Positions 6,848 through 17,149 of a stretch of DNA of 64,000 nucleotides are shown here, one piece after another. This stretch comes from S5-A14a sp022766365 (lineage in GTDB: Bacteria; Bacillota; Clostridia; Peptostreptococcales; Anaerovoracaceae), in assembly GCA_050313295.1 (NCBI GenBank), contig JBNPLD010000003.1; one strand, given 5' to 3'. Position numbers and translations under genes: made by a program. How positions within the stretch are numbered: the first letter of the stretch is position 1; each line of letters starts with the position of its first letter. The notes under the pieces were generated by a model, which did no database searches, was not told the origin of the DNA, and saw only the letters and a list, made by a program, of their open reading frames with translations.

Positions 6848-7924
6848 TTAACTTAAAGTATCATCTTCAGATGTCTTCAAAATATCCGCCTCTCGCTTAT
6901 CCTTTTCTGCGTTTTCGCGAACCAAATTTATTTTTTTAACATACTTCTCAGCCATATCATCTCTTCCCATAAACTCGTATACCTCTATGAGTTCTTCCAT
7001 GGCATCGATGTTTGACGGTGAATACTTTAAAACAGAAATAAATGCAGCTTCTGCCATCTCCGGCATGCCAACCTCCCTGTAAGCAAGTCCAAGATAATAC
7101 CACATAGGCCAGAATGTGTTAAATTCTTCTCTGTCAGTATACTGAGAAAGTATTTGAATTCCCTCTCGGTATCTGCCCGAAATCACCATATTATATCCTT
7201 CTTCAATTCTCACAGGATCTTTTAACTTCTTTATCCACTCATCGGCTTCTCTTACAGCCTTTTTTAGTTCGTCAGGATTCTCCATGGAAGATCCGGAGTC
7301 CGGATTGTCAAGAACCCTTTCAGTTAAAGTTTTAAATTCTTCAAATGTCAGCTTTGCTTTAATATACAATCCCAGATTCATATATGCATATGCCAGGTAA
7401 TAATAAGCTTCTCTGAAATCAGGTCGCTTTAAAGTCGTCTTCTCAAAAGCTTCTATAGCTTCTGCTTTGAAAGCTCCGACAAAATCCTCGCTGCCTCCCC
7501 TTGCATATGCATCCGAGCATGCTCTGCCATAACAATAAATAGCATCTACATTTTCGGTATCTATAAGAAGTGCCGCACGGAACATGATACAAGCAAAATC
7601 GTAATCGTTCTTGGAGGCTCCGTCAATGCCCTCCTGCAACAAGTAACGGACGAAGTCCGGACCGTAATTTTTCAATATGAAGCTCACATAATTATCCCTG
7701 TATTTAAAATTAACATCGCAACCCATTACAAAAGCCATGTTAATGCATATTTTTTTGATGGACAAATCTACCATGTCGTCTTTTCGTACAGGGACAGGTA
7801 CCCCCGAAAGTATCCCGGTAAATCCGTTTTTTTCGAGAAAATTATCCGACAATTCGTCAAATATGTAATTTTGTAAATGCCCTATGAGGAATTGCCCGAT
7901 CCTATCATTAATTTGGTTTTCCAA
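6848..7924 (-). CDS. TPR-repeat protein of unknown role
   Basis: A 358-residue soluble protein. After an N-terminal domain of about 100 residues come helical repeats of tetratricopeptide type, for example ACIMFRAALLIDTENVDAIY (about 111-130), AIEAFEKTTLKRPDFREAYY and AAEAAFISVLKYSPSNIDAM. Such repeats are protein-binding scaffolds. It starts with TTG at 7922-7924, with AAAGGAG six bases upstream. It lies 27 bases after the radical SAM gene and 30 before gmk, so it is in the same transcript. I do not recognise the N-terminal domain and cannot assign a partner. Confidence 0.7.
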   Translation of the reverse strand: MENQINDRIGQFLIGHLQNYIFDELSDNFLEKNGFTGILSGVPVPVRKDDMVDLSIKKICINMAFVMGCDVNFKYRDNYVSFILKNYGPDFVRYLLQEGIDGASKNDYDFACIMFRAALLIDTENVDAIYCYGRACSDAYARGGSEDFVGAFKAEAIEAFEKTTLKRPDFREAYYYLAYAYMNLGLYIKAKLTFEEFKTLTERVLDNPDSGSSMENPDELKKAVREADEWIKKLKDPVRIEEGYNMVISGRYREGIQILSQYTDREEFNTFWPMWYYLGLAYREVGMPEMAEAAFISVLKYSPSNIDAMEELIEVYEFMGRDDMAEKYVKKINLVRENAEKDKREADILKTSEDDTLS

Positions 7925-7951
7925 GTTTGTCTCCTTTGATTTCTATGTTGT

Positions 7952-8824
7952 CTAAAGCATTCTGAATCTCTCATCCTTCAAAAGTCCGGTGTTTTCCATA
8001 GCAACTTTCAGCTGAGCCAGCATTCTTTCTCTATCTTCCGGTAAATTTCCTCTGAGAGAAATGTAGTTTGAAGCGTGATTTGATCTGAAAACACAGGATC
8101 TCTTAGGCTTTGCATTCTCAATCATCAGATAGGTTTCGCCCACCACCTGCTCCGGTGTCAGAAGCGTCATCTTACCCGATTCTATATCCTTCATAATTGG
8201 TGCTGCCGGATCCAACATGAGCGTAAGCAGACTCACATAAGATGCATTCATCTCCGTAATCATCTTTCCTGTGCTTACAGCATGATCCTCCCAGCCTTCA
8301 ACTCCCGCAAGCCCGGAAATAAAAGTAACGGATGCGCGAATTCCTGTTCTTTCAGCTTTTTTGACAGCTTCGATTTGTTCTTCGCAAGTGACATCCTTAT
8401 GAATAGCGTCGAGAACTTTCTGACTCCCCGATTCTGCCCCGATATATATCATTTTTATGCCGCCATCGAGAAGTTCCTTAAGTTCACATTCACTCTTTCT
8501 GTTTATGTCCTGAGCAGTACCATATACAGCTACCCTTTTACACTCGGGGAAAATCTCCCTGATTCTGTTCAGTATAACCATGAGTTTATCATTTGAAAGA
8601 CACAAAGCATCGCCATCACAGAGAAAAATTTTTTCAACATGAGGATATGCTCTGCGTGCCATTTCAAGGTCTTCCAAGACATCGTCTATCGATCTTACCC
8701 TGAATTTTTTGTCCTTGAACATAGTACAAAATGTACATGTGTTGTGTGAACAACCGATTGTAACCTGTACAAGAAGGCTGTAGGCTTCACTTGGAGGTCT
8801 GTAAATATTCCCTTCATATCTCAT
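7952..8824 (-). CDS. Radical SAM protein
   Basis: A 290-residue enzyme-like protein. Cys25, Cys30 and Cys33 (GCSHNTCTFC) form the cluster-binding motif with Cx4Cx2C spacing, in place of the more common Cx3Cx2C. LCDGDALCL, IYIGAESGSQKVLDAIHK and VTFISGLAG follow the beta strands of the radical SAM barrel (GAESG is the usual SAM-contacting glycine motif). It lacks a B12 or TRAM domain and a second cluster motif. Such short proteins occur widely in Clostridia, but the substrate is not known. It lies eight bases after argS and before the TPR gene. Confidence 0.8.
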   Translation of the reverse strand: MRYEGNIYRPPSEAYSLLVQVTIGCSHNTCTFCTMFKDKKFRVRSIDDVLEDLEMARRAYPHVEKIFLCDGDALCLSNDKLMVILNRIREIFPECKRVAVYGTAQDINRKSECELKELLDGGIKMIYIGAESGSQKVLDAIHKDVTCEEQIEAVKKAERTGIRASVTFISGLAGVEGWEDHAVSTGKMITEMNASYVSLLTLMLDPAAPIMKDIESGKMTLLTPEQVVGETYLMIENAKPKRSCVFRSNHASNYISLRGNLPEDRERMLAQLKVAMENTGLLKDERFRML

Positions 8825-8832
8825 GTCTGAAC

Positions 8833-10539
8833 CTACATCTTTTCAGGTGCGACTATTCCAAGGAGAGATAGCCCTTTGGCGATTGATTCCTTAGTTGCAA
8901 AAACCAATGCCAGCTTAGCCTTCTTCTCTGTCTCATCATCAACCAGAATATGCTCATCATGATAAAACCTGTTGAATGCCTGGGCAATATCAACAATGTG
9001 CCTTGTAACTATAGAAGGCTCATACTTGGCTCCTGCATCTGCGACAATTTCAGGGAATTGATATAGAAGTTTAACAAGCCTGAAGGAAGCATCACCTGTC
9101 AACTTGCTATAGTCAACGTCATCAAAATATCCTTTCGTCACTTCTGCTTTTCTCAAAAGAGAGCATGCTCGCGCATGTGTATACTGAACATATGGGCCGG
9201 TCTCTCCGTCAAAGTTAAGGACTTTTTCCCAGCTGAACACGTAATCTTTGATTCTGTTGTTGGAAAGTTCCTGAAAAATTACAGCACCGATGCCGACATC
9301 TTTCGCAATCTTGTCAATATCCAACCCCTCCGGATTTTTCTCAGCAATTATATCTTTGGTTTTTTCGATGGATTTGTTCAAAACATCCTCGAGAAATACA
9401 ACTCTACCCTCACGTGTTGACATCGTACCGTCTTCCAAGCTTACAAGTCCAAACGGTACATGTACACAATCTCTGGCCCATTCAAATCCAAGCATTTCAA
9501 TGATTGTGATCCACTGCTGAAAATGCAGATTCTGCTGAGAAGCTACTACATAGATATTCTTATAAAAATCATACGTTTCCTTTCTGTATACTGCCGCAGC
9601 GATATCACGCGTTATATACAAAGTTGAACCGTCGCTCTTGGTTATTAAAGCAACACCTAACCCTTTATCCTCAAGATTCACTATATTGGCTCCCTGGGAC
9701 TCCTCCAGTAAGCCTTTATCCTTAAGCATTTTGACAAACCTTGGCATCTTATCGGAATAGAAGCTCTCTCCCTTGTATGAATCAAATTCAATTCCGAGCA
9801 TATCATATACACGATTGAATTCCTTTAGGGACTCGTCCCTGAACCACTGCCAAAGCTTTACCTCATCCGGGTTCCCCTGCTCAAGCTTGGTGAACGTTGC
9901 TCGTGCTTCATCTTCAAGACTTGGATCATTTTCAGCTTCTTCGTGGAACTTGGTATAGTAGTGCAGAAGTGTCTTAATAGGTTCCGCTTTTACGTCCTCC
10001 TCATTTCCCCAATGTCTATATGCTACAATCATCTTACCGAACTGCGTCCCGTAATCGCCGAGGTGATTGATTCTCACAACCTTATATCCCAATGCCCTGT
10101 ATATCAAATTGATTGAGTTACCGATTACTGTGGATCTGATGTGTCCTATGTGGAATGGTTTTGCAATATTCGGAGACGAGAATTCAACGATAACAGTCTT
10201 TCCTTCGCCCTCCTTGGAGTTAGCAAAGTCTCCGCCCTTTTCAACTATTTCTCCCACTACATGGGAAACCATATCCTTCTTGGACAGGAACATATTTACG
10301 TATGCATTGACCTGTTCCACCTTCTCGAACATCCCACTCTCCGAAAGCTTCTCTGCAATTCCCTTCGCTATGAGAGGTGGCGCTTTCCTCATAACCTTAG
10401 CAAGCTTGAAGCAAGGAAGGGCAAAATCTCCCATATCTTCATTTGCAGGAATTTCAAGCATTGACAAAATTTCATTCTCTGATAAATTTTCTATTACATC
10501 ACTGAGCAGTTTTGCAATCTCTACTTTGTAATTAATCAT
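8833..10539 (-). CDS. argS: Arginyl-tRNA synthetase
   Basis: A 568-residue class I synthetase that charges tRNA-Arg. The N-terminal Arg-tRNA synthetase domain spans about residues 1-95. The HIGH motif is at 130-133 (PNIAKPFHIGHIRS), and the KMSKS counterpart reads GTMSTREG near residue 370, as is usual in ArgRS. The C-terminal anticodon-binding domain carries YVQYTHARACSLLRKA. AAGGAG lies nine bases before the ATG. It overlaps nearly end to end with mutS2 (two-base gap), so they are co-transcribed. No T-box leader is seen. Confidence 0.97.
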   Translation of the reverse strand: MINYKVEIAKLLSDVIENLSENEILSMLEIPANEDMGDFALPCFKLAKVMRKAPPLIAKGIAEKLSESGMFEKVEQVNAYVNMFLSKKDMVSHVVGEIVEKGGDFANSKEGEGKTVIVEFSSPNIAKPFHIGHIRSTVIGNSINLIYRALGYKVVRINHLGDYGTQFGKMIVAYRHWGNEEDVKAEPIKTLLHYYTKFHEEAENDPSLEDEARATFTKLEQGNPDEVKLWQWFRDESLKEFNRVYDMLGIEFDSYKGESFYSDKMPRFVKMLKDKGLLEESQGANIVNLEDKGLGVALITKSDGSTLYITRDIAAAVYRKETYDFYKNIYVVASQQNLHFQQWITIIEMLGFEWARDCVHVPFGLVSLEDGTMSTREGRVVFLEDVLNKSIEKTKDIIAEKNPEGLDIDKIAKDVGIGAVIFQELSNNRIKDYVFSWEKVLNFDGETGPYVQYTHARACSLLRKAEVTKGYFDDVDYSKLTGDASFRLVKLLYQFPEIVADAGAKYEPSIVTRHIVDIAQAFNRFYHDEHILVDDETEKKAKLALVFATKESIAKGLSLLGIVAPEKM

Positions 10540-10541
10540 AT

Positions 10542-12974
10542 CTACATTCTCCTTAATATTACAATCGTGGCACCTTCGCCACCTTCATTATATGGGGGTT
10601 TCTCGAAGGATTCAACATGCTTATTTCTCCTGAGCATCTGCCTTATACCCTCTCTCAAAATACCTTCACCTCGTCCGTGAACTATTGTTGTTTTGTCCAA
10701 CCCGGCTATGTATGCATCATCAATATGTTTTTCTGCTTTCATAACAGCCTCTTCAAGATTCATACCCCGAACATCCACCTTAGGAGTAACTGTCATAGCC
10801 TTGGATCTGTATATTGAAGATTTTGTTCTGCTTCCTCTGAACTTTTCTCTGATTTTCGCCTTTGGTTCTGACCCGTCCACCACTATAGCAATGTCAGAAA
10901 GCTTCGCCTTTATCTTAATGGCACCTATCTGTACAAGGATATCTCCCTTGTTGTCAGGAAGTCCGATTACGGTACCGTTTTGATCCATGGTTAAAAGTTT
11001 TACCCTCATACCCTCTCTGAGTTCATCAGATGAAACAGGATCTGCATTTACTTTCCGGACAAGTGGAGTTTGCAATGCCTTTTCCGCAACTCCAAGACGC
11101 CGCCTGCCCTCTTGAATTATTTTGTTCCTCTCTCCTAAACTCTGATCAGCATTTAGCTTATTCAGCTGCTTCTGTACTTCTTTAGACGTTTTTCTGGCTG
11201 ATCTGATGATTTCTCTCGCTTCTGACTTTGCATCAGCTAAAATTTTTGCTCTACGCTCCTCTACTTTAGCAAATGTCTCATCGATTTGAGCCTGCTTTTT
11301 CTTCATAGCGATATTTATCATTATCGCTTCATCACGCTCATCTTCCGCTTTTTTTCGACTTTCTTCAAGACTTCCGAGAAGGTCTTCGAATTTAATATCA
11401 TCGGTATTCACCAGTTCTTCAGCTTTTTTGATAACTTCGTTGGGAAGACCAAGTTTTCTGCTGATTTCAAAGGCTTTCGACTTTCCGGGTATGCCAACTG
11501 TTAACCTGTATGTCGGACTGAGTGTGTCTATGTCGAATTCCATGGAAGCATTTTCCACCCCATCAGTTGCAATCGCATATTTTTTGATTTCGCTATAATG
11601 GGTTGTGGCCATTACCAATGCTCCCGTCCGCCTAAGAGTCTCTATAATTGATATGGCAAGAGCCGCTCCCTCTGTGGGATCAGTTCCGGCACCAAGTTCG
11701 TCAAGTAAGACAAGGGATTTGTCTCCCGCTCTGTTAACAATCTCGACTATATTCTTCATATGCGAAGAAAATGTTGAGAGACTCTGTTCGATGCTTTGCT
11801 CATCACCTATATCTGCAAAGATATCATGGAAAACAGGAAATCTGCTTGTAGACTCGGCAGGAATATGAAGTCCCGATTGCACCATCAACGCAAATAGACC
11901 TACTGTCTTTAAAGTTACCGTTTTGCCTCCTGTGTTTGGGCCTGTAATTATAAGGGTCCTGTAATCTTTACCTACGGAAACCGTTGTTGGAACAACGGTC
12001 GTTTTGTTCAGCAACGGATGTCTTCCTTTTACGATTGAGATTTCACCTACTGTACTGTTACCTGTAACATATCCCCGGTCTCCAAAACGGTCAATGAGTT
12101 CAGGTTCATTTCCCTCCATCGCTAATGATAACTTGGACTTGGACATAATATAGTCCATATCCACGAGGATTCTTTGGTTATTGGAAATGATTCCGGAGAA
12201 CCCTGATACCTTACTTGATAATTCCTCCAATATTCTCGAAATCTCCGCTTCTTCGTCCATTTTTAGTTGTCTTAGGCGGTTGTTCAAATTCACTATAATC
12301 TGCGGCTCAACGAACAAAGTTTTACCGCCCTTTGATCTATCGTGAATCATTCCGGGAACTTTATTTGCATGTTCTGATTTAACCGGCAGCACATATCTGC
12401 CATCGCGCATTGTTACTATCCCTTCTCTGAGAATCGGTCTGTTGGCTTCTGACGTTGCCATTTTTGCCAGTTTCGTCTTTATATCTTCTCCTGTTCGTAC
12501 GATATCCCTTCTTATTCTTCCAAGTTCAGAAGAAGCATTATCTGCCATCTCGTCCTCGGAAAGAATACACCTGTCTATCTCTCCCGAAATGCTCTCCAAA
12601 GGATCCAATAAGCTTGCCATAGCCACGATTCCCTGAACAGATGGCAGTTCTCCTTTCAAGAATGTTTTTACCCTGCCGCATGTCTTTAAATTATAGGATA
12701 TATATATAAGATTCTTCATGGAAAGGGTACCGCCCTTTGTCGCCATGTTAACCGATTTTTCTATATCATAAATGCCATAGATTGGTAACGGTCCCTTATT
12801 CACAATAAGGTCAACCCCTTCAGTGGTTGACCTTAACTCGTCTCTTATAACAAAGGCATCCAAATATGGCTCCATCCCCATAATTTTTTCCTTACACATT
12901 GCGGATACAGCCTGTTCTGCCCATAACGCCTTTATTTTGCTGTACTCTAAAACCTTAAGCGCCTTTTGATTCAT
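10542..12974 (-). CDS. mutS2: Endonuclease MutS2
   Basis: An 810-residue MutS2 protein: a core domain, the ATPase with Walker A GPNTGGKTVTLK (about 340) and Walker B LVLLDELGAGTDPTEG, a long coiled coil of charged residues (about 520-640), and a C-terminal Smr nuclease domain (VDVRGMNLEEA and TIVHGRGEG, last 80 residues). MutS2 lacks the mismatch-recognition domain of MutS; in Firmicutes it is linked to limiting recombination and, in Bacillus subtilis, to rescue of collided ribosomes. It follows zapA, as in many Clostridia and Bacilli. Confidence 0.96.
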   Translation of the reverse strand: MNQKALKVLEYSKIKALWAEQAVSAMCKEKIMGMEPYLDAFVIRDELRSTTEGVDLIVNKGPLPIYGIYDIEKSVNMATKGGTLSMKNLIYISYNLKTCGRVKTFLKGELPSVQGIVAMASLLDPLESISGEIDRCILSEDEMADNASSELGRIRRDIVRTGEDIKTKLAKMATSEANRPILREGIVTMRDGRYVLPVKSEHANKVPGMIHDRSKGGKTLFVEPQIIVNLNNRLRQLKMDEEAEISRILEELSSKVSGFSGIISNNQRILVDMDYIMSKSKLSLAMEGNEPELIDRFGDRGYVTGNSTVGEISIVKGRHPLLNKTTVVPTTVSVGKDYRTLIITGPNTGGKTVTLKTVGLFALMVQSGLHIPAESTSRFPVFHDIFADIGDEQSIEQSLSTFSSHMKNIVEIVNRAGDKSLVLLDELGAGTDPTEGAALAISIIETLRRTGALVMATTHYSEIKKYAIATDGVENASMEFDIDTLSPTYRLTVGIPGKSKAFEISRKLGLPNEVIKKAEELVNTDDIKFEDLLGSLEESRKKAEDERDEAIMINIAMKKKQAQIDETFAKVEERRAKILADAKSEAREIIRSARKTSKEVQKQLNKLNADQSLGERNKIIQEGRRRLGVAEKALQTPLVRKVNADPVSSDELREGMRVKLLTMDQNGTVIGLPDNKGDILVQIGAIKIKAKLSDIAIVVDGSEPKAKIREKFRGSRTKSSIYRSKAMTVTPKVDVRGMNLEEAVMKAEKHIDDAYIAGLDKTTIVHGRGEGILREGIRQMLRRNKHVESFEKPPYNEGGEGATIVILRRM

Positions 12975-13003
12975 TCTTCTGCCCTGTCACAATGATATGA
13001 AAG

Positions 13004-13462
13004 TTACTGCATTTTCTCCAGTTTGCTCTTTAGCTGAATATTCTCCATCTGAAGGTCAAAACATGTACTCTCATACTCTTTGCATTTTTGCTTCAATTCT
13101 TCAAGAGCTTTATCATCAACCTTACTCTTATCAGCCATCTGATTGACGCTATCCTTATACTGAAGGAATGACTGCTTTGAGTCGTCCCACATTTTAAGGT
13201 AGTATTTAGCATCACTCTCTGATTGAGCTTTTGCCTGCTCTGCAATTTCTTTTTCTTTCTTTGCCTGAGACAACTCATCTGCAATCACCATGGCGGTTAG
13301 AACTGCAACACTGCCAACGGACATATCTCCTGCAGCTCTTGCAAGCTTTCTCATCCGGCTGTCAACATATTCTGCCAATTCCCTGATTTCCTCCTCGGAC
13401 TTAGTGTCAGCAACTGTGTATTCCTGACCATAAATCTTAACAGTAACCCTATTCCTATCCAT
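13004..13462 (-). CDS. zapA: Cell division protein ZapA
   Basis: A 152-residue protein. The N-terminal ZapA domain (NRVTVKIYGQEYTVADTKSEEE, split around residues 4-25) leads into VDSRMRKLAR and LTAMVIADEL, then a long coiled coil that makes up the C-terminal half. ZapA cross-links FtsZ filaments in the early division ring. It is longer than the Bacillus protein (about 85 residues) because of the extra coiled coil, a common clostridial form. It lies between pheT and mutS2, the order found in many Firmicutes. Confidence 0.88.
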   Translation of the reverse strand: MDRNRVTVKIYGQEYTVADTKSEEEIRELAEYVDSRMRKLARAAGDMSVGSVAVLTAMVIADELSQAKKEKEIAEQAKAQSESDAKYYLKMWDDSKQSFLQYKDSVNQMADKSKVDDKALEELKQKCKEYESTCFDLQMENIQLKSKLEKMQ

Positions 13463-13503
13463 CGGTTCTTCATCCTTTCCGCCAATCCATGTCTATATCG
13501 ATG

Positions 13504-15978
13504 CTATTGCTCTCTCAAAATTGCATGTAGTTTGTCAGCAAGTCTTTGCAAAATCACCCGGTGTACCGAAAGTACCTCAGCGTCTGTAAGTGTTTTGTCA
13601 TCATGAGCATAAAACAATCTTATTGCAACGCTCTTTTTGTTATCACCTATCTGTTTTCCTCTGTAGATATCAAAGATTTTAGCTCCTTTAAAAATTTCGT
13701 CCTCATCTTCATATATCACTTTAAGTATTTCACCTGCAGCTATATCCTCGTCGACAGTCAACGCTATATCTCTTGAAGTTCCCGGAAACTTAGGTGGTTT
13801 CTTATATGTGATTTTTCTGTTGGAAAGTTCTTCTATTGGCCCCATCATAAGCTCTGCCGCATAAACCGGAACATCAATATTGTAGTTCTCAGCGACATCC
13901 GGATGAACCTGACCCATTATGGCTAGTTCAACCTCTTCACCATTTTCAGCCGTTGCGGAAACCCTGGCACATCTTCCCGGATGATAAGAGGGATATTCTT
14001 TTTCGGCAGTGAAAGTTACCTTCCGTATGCCCATCTCTCTCAAAAGAGTCTCCACTCTCGCCTTCATCATGAAAAAGTCCTCATTTTCTCCAAACGCACC
14101 GAGGCAGATATTGAAATCCTCATACGGCAGACCACCTTCTTCAATAAAGTTCTTCATAAAGGTTGTGCCGATCTCAAATGCCTGAACGCTCTCTTGGGAT
14201 CTGGAATAATTCCTTGCCAAGACGTCCATCATATCAGGCAACAAAATAGTTCTCAGTATAGATGTATCTTCTCCTAAAGGATTAATGATTTTTACGAAGG
14301 CTCTCTCTATAGCATCCTCACCTATGTTCACCTTGTCCAAATCGCTCGGGCTTGCAAAAGAAATTGTCTGAATTTCATTCATTCCAATAGCAGTCAGAAC
14401 TTCTCCGGCTTTCTTTCTCAGAATCCAACTTTGCGTCATCTCCGGTATAGAGTTGCTCTTTGGCAGCTCCATAGGAAGTTTATCGTATCCGTATATCCTT
14501 GCTACCTCTTCCACAAAATCAACTTCCATCGACAGGTCTTGTCTTACAGTCGGCGGATAAACTCTCATAACCGCATCATTATCATTGAGATTACCTTCAA
14601 CGATGTCAACCCTGCAATCTAAAGTCTTGAATATATTCGCCATCTCTCCTGCAGCGATATCCGTCCCGAGAACCTTGTTGATACGTTTTGCTCTTACAAG
14701 AACAGGCTCAGATTCCTTCGGATTTTTGTATACATCTACGGCTCCGCTCACAACAGTTCCTGCACTCAGTGATTCTACCAGGTAGCAGAATCTATCTGCA
14801 GCAGTCTTTGCCAGATTAGGATCCACACCCTTCTCATATCTTCCCGAAGCCTCAGTTCGCAGAGTCAATTTCTTTGATGTTTTCCTGACGCTATCTCCAT
14901 CAAAGCACGCAGACTCAAGAACTACTGTCTCCGTATCTTTTTCTATCTCAGAATTCATTCCGCCCATAATACCGGCAATTGCCACAGACTTCTCTCCATC
15001 TTTAATCATGAGCATGTTCTTTTCGAGCTTTCTCTCTTTCCCGTCAAGGGTTCGAAAAACTTCTCCTTGTTCCGCAGACTCAACTATGATCCTTCTCTTT
15101 GCAATGCTTCTTATATCGAAAGCGTGTAAAGGCTGTCCATACTCAAGCATTACAAAATTGGTAATGTCCACAATAATGTTTATAGGTCTCATTCCTGCAG
15201 CCATCAGTCTCTGCTGAATCCACCATGGTGATTCCCCCATCTTTATATCTTTTATAACCCTTGCCGTATATCTCAAACAGCTGTCTGATCTCACCTCGAC
15301 TTGAATTATATCTTCTGCTCTTTGACTTTCGTCTTCACTGTTGAGCTTCGTTTCCGGAACTTTGACTTCGTTCCCGAACGTCGCTCCTGTTTCCCTTGCC
15401 ATTCCTATCATTGATAAGCAATCAGGTCTGTTTGGAGTTATTTCAAAGTCTATAGTATAATCTGACAGATCTAAAGCCATCGATAAATCCATGCCCAGTT
15501 TTGACTCAAACTCAAAAGGCAGAATCCAAATACCATCTCTGCTGGCCATTGGTGCTACCTTATCATCGAAGCCAAGCTCTGTTGCAGAACAGAGCATCCC
15601 ATTTGATACTTCTCCCCTGAGCTGTCCGGATCGTATCTCAACCCCATCTTCTGATTTAGGCTGTCCGTGGAGGGGCCCCGGTATTCTGCTTCCATCGAGT
15701 GCTACCGGCACAATGGCTCCTTCAAAGACATTCTTAGCTCCGGTTACTATTTGAACATTATCTTCTTTTCCCACATCAATCCGGCAGATAACAAGTTTAT
15801 CCGCATTAGGGTGCTTCTCTATATTTTTAATCTTACCGATAACGACCCCCTCAATACCATCTCCGAATTTTCGACAGGTTTCAAGGTTTGAACCGCTCAT
15901 TATCATTCCGTTGCAATAATCCGTAATATTTTCATCCACTTTGATGTAGTCATTTAGCCATTTCCAAGAAACTAACAT
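13504..15978 (-). CDS. pheT: Phenylalanyl-tRNA synthetase beta subunit
   Basis: An 824-residue subunit of the alpha2-beta2 enzyme that charges tRNA-Phe. Domains in order: the EMAP-like tRNA-binding fold (IEKHPNADKLVICRIDVG, about 53-70), the B3/B4 editing domain, the B5 domain, the catalytic-like core and a C-terminal anticodon-binding domain (KFPGTSRDIALTVDEDI). Full length for a Gram-positive PheT. AAGGTG lies nine bases before the ATG. It follows pheS by 30 bases. Confidence 0.97.
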   Translation of the reverse strand: MLVSWKWLNDYIKVDENITDYCNGMIMSGSNLETCRKFGDGIEGVVIGKIKNIEKHPNADKLVICRIDVGKEDNVQIVTGAKNVFEGAIVPVALDGSRIPGPLHGQPKSEDGVEIRSGQLRGEVSNGMLCSATELGFDDKVAPMASRDGIWILPFEFESKLGMDLSMALDLSDYTIDFEITPNRPDCLSMIGMARETGATFGNEVKVPETKLNSEDESQRAEDIIQVEVRSDSCLRYTARVIKDIKMGESPWWIQQRLMAAGMRPINIIVDITNFVMLEYGQPLHAFDIRSIAKRRIIVESAEQGEVFRTLDGKERKLEKNMLMIKDGEKSVAIAGIMGGMNSEIEKDTETVVLESACFDGDSVRKTSKKLTLRTEASGRYEKGVDPNLAKTAADRFCYLVESLSAGTVVSGAVDVYKNPKESEPVLVRAKRINKVLGTDIAAGEMANIFKTLDCRVDIVEGNLNDNDAVMRVYPPTVRQDLSMEVDFVEEVARIYGYDKLPMELPKSNSIPEMTQSWILRKKAGEVLTAIGMNEIQTISFASPSDLDKVNIGEDAIERAFVKIINPLGEDTSILRTILLPDMMDVLARNYSRSQESVQAFEIGTTFMKNFIEEGGLPYEDFNICLGAFGENEDFFMMKARVETLLREMGIRKVTFTAEKEYPSYHPGRCARVSATAENGEEVELAIMGQVHPDVAENYNIDVPVYAAELMMGPIEELSNRKITYKKPPKFPGTSRDIALTVDEDIAAGEILKVIYEDEDEIFKGAKIFDIYRGKQIGDNKKSVAIRLFYAHDDKTLTDAEVLSVHRVILQRLADKLHAILREQ

Positions 15979-16008
15979 ATCTTATTTCACCTTCCTCAAT
16001 TTTATTTC

Positions 16009-17031
16009 CTATTTGAACTGTTCAATAAATCTCATATCGTTCTCATAGAAATATCTGATATCATCAATACCGTATTTGAGCATAGCAATCCTCTCTACAC
16101 CCATTCCGAAGGCAAAACCGGTAAATTTCTCCGTATCGACTTCTCCAACACCGTGAACGTTCGGATGTGTCATTCCACATCCGAGAATTTCTATCCAACC
16201 GCTTCCCTTGCACATTGAGCAACCCTTGCCCCCGCATTTAAAGCAGCTTACATCCATCTCCGCACTCGGTTCCGTAAAAGGAAAATGATGAGGCCTGAAT
16301 TTAGTCCTGGTCTCCGACCCGAATAGCTTCTTTGCCATATGATCCAACGTGCCTTTAAGGTGAGCCATTGTGATTCCTTCGTCTACTATCATTCCTTCAA
16401 TCTGATGAAACATAGGGCTGTGGGTCGCATCAGGAGTATCACACCTGAAACATCTTCCCGGGCTCACTATCTTAAAAGGTGCTTCCCTGCTCATTAGTGT
16501 TCTTATTTCTACAGAGCTCGTATGAGGGCGAAGAACATTATCTTTGCTGATGTAAAATGTATCAGTCATATCTCTGCTCGGGTGATTTGCAGGAGAATTC
16601 AACCCGTCGAAAACATTGAAAACGGTGTCGACGAGTGGTCCCTCCACGATTTCGTAACCCATGTCTGTGAAGATGCCAAGAACCTCATCTATCACTTGTG
16701 TTATAAGGTGCTTTGCACCGATCTTAAGTTCCGGTGCAGGCTCTGTAACATCAATTGTCTCCTCCTTGAGTCTTTTCTCTTTTTCTTCTGAAGCAAGCTC
16801 CAGCTTCTTTCTGTTTATCTTTTCTTCGATTTCTTTTTTGAGAATATTCGCCTCTTTACCGAGAACCTTTTTCTCCTCAGGTGGAAGTTTCTTCATATTT
16901 TTGAGGATTTCAGTAACCCTGCCCTTTTTCCCAAGCATTGCAACCCTTATATCCTCACAGTCCTTAAGTGACGCGCTCTCCTTTATCATAGAGATAGCTT
17001 CTTCTCTGATTGAATTTAAATTCTCTAGCAT
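16009..17031 (-). CDS. pheS: Phenylalanyl-tRNA synthetase alpha subunit
   Basis: A 340-residue catalytic subunit: a coiled-coil N-terminal arm (1-95), then the class II core with motif 2 (HTSSVEIRTL, PGRCFRCDTPDATHSPMF) and motif 3 (GFAFGMGVERIAML). A pair of CxxC-like motifs (CFKCGGKGCSMCKGSG) sits in the core. These extra cysteines are present in a subset of PheS proteins and may bind zinc, which I cannot confirm. AGAGGAAG lies before the ATG. The 118-base upstream gap has no T-box and no clear promoter. Confidence 0.97.
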   Translation of the reverse strand: MLENLNSIREEAISMIKESASLKDCEDIRVAMLGKKGRVTEILKNMKKLPPEEKKVLGKEANILKKEIEEKINRKKLELASEEKEKRLKEETIDVTEPAPELKIGAKHLITQVIDEVLGIFTDMGYEIVEGPLVDTVFNVFDGLNSPANHPSRDMTDTFYISKDNVLRPHTSSVEIRTLMSREAPFKIVSPGRCFRCDTPDATHSPMFHQIEGMIVDEGITMAHLKGTLDHMAKKLFGSETRTKFRPHHFPFTEPSAEMDVSCFKCGGKGCSMCKGSGWIEILGCGMTHPNVHGVGEVDTEKFTGFAFGMGVERIAMLKYGIDDIRYFYENDMRFIEQFK

Positions 17032-17149
17032 ACTCTTCCTCTTTTTCTATAATTTATCAGCTGATTCAAGATCCGTCAGCAGTATGTTTCACTTTTGTTT
17101 CAGTATCTTTTAATCTGTTTTTATCATGCTTACTCCGTCATAGATAACG

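Noticed and set aside
8833..17149. Possible T-box riboswitches before argS and pheS
   Set aside because: Upstream gaps are too short or absent and no AGGGTGG-type T-box core is seen.
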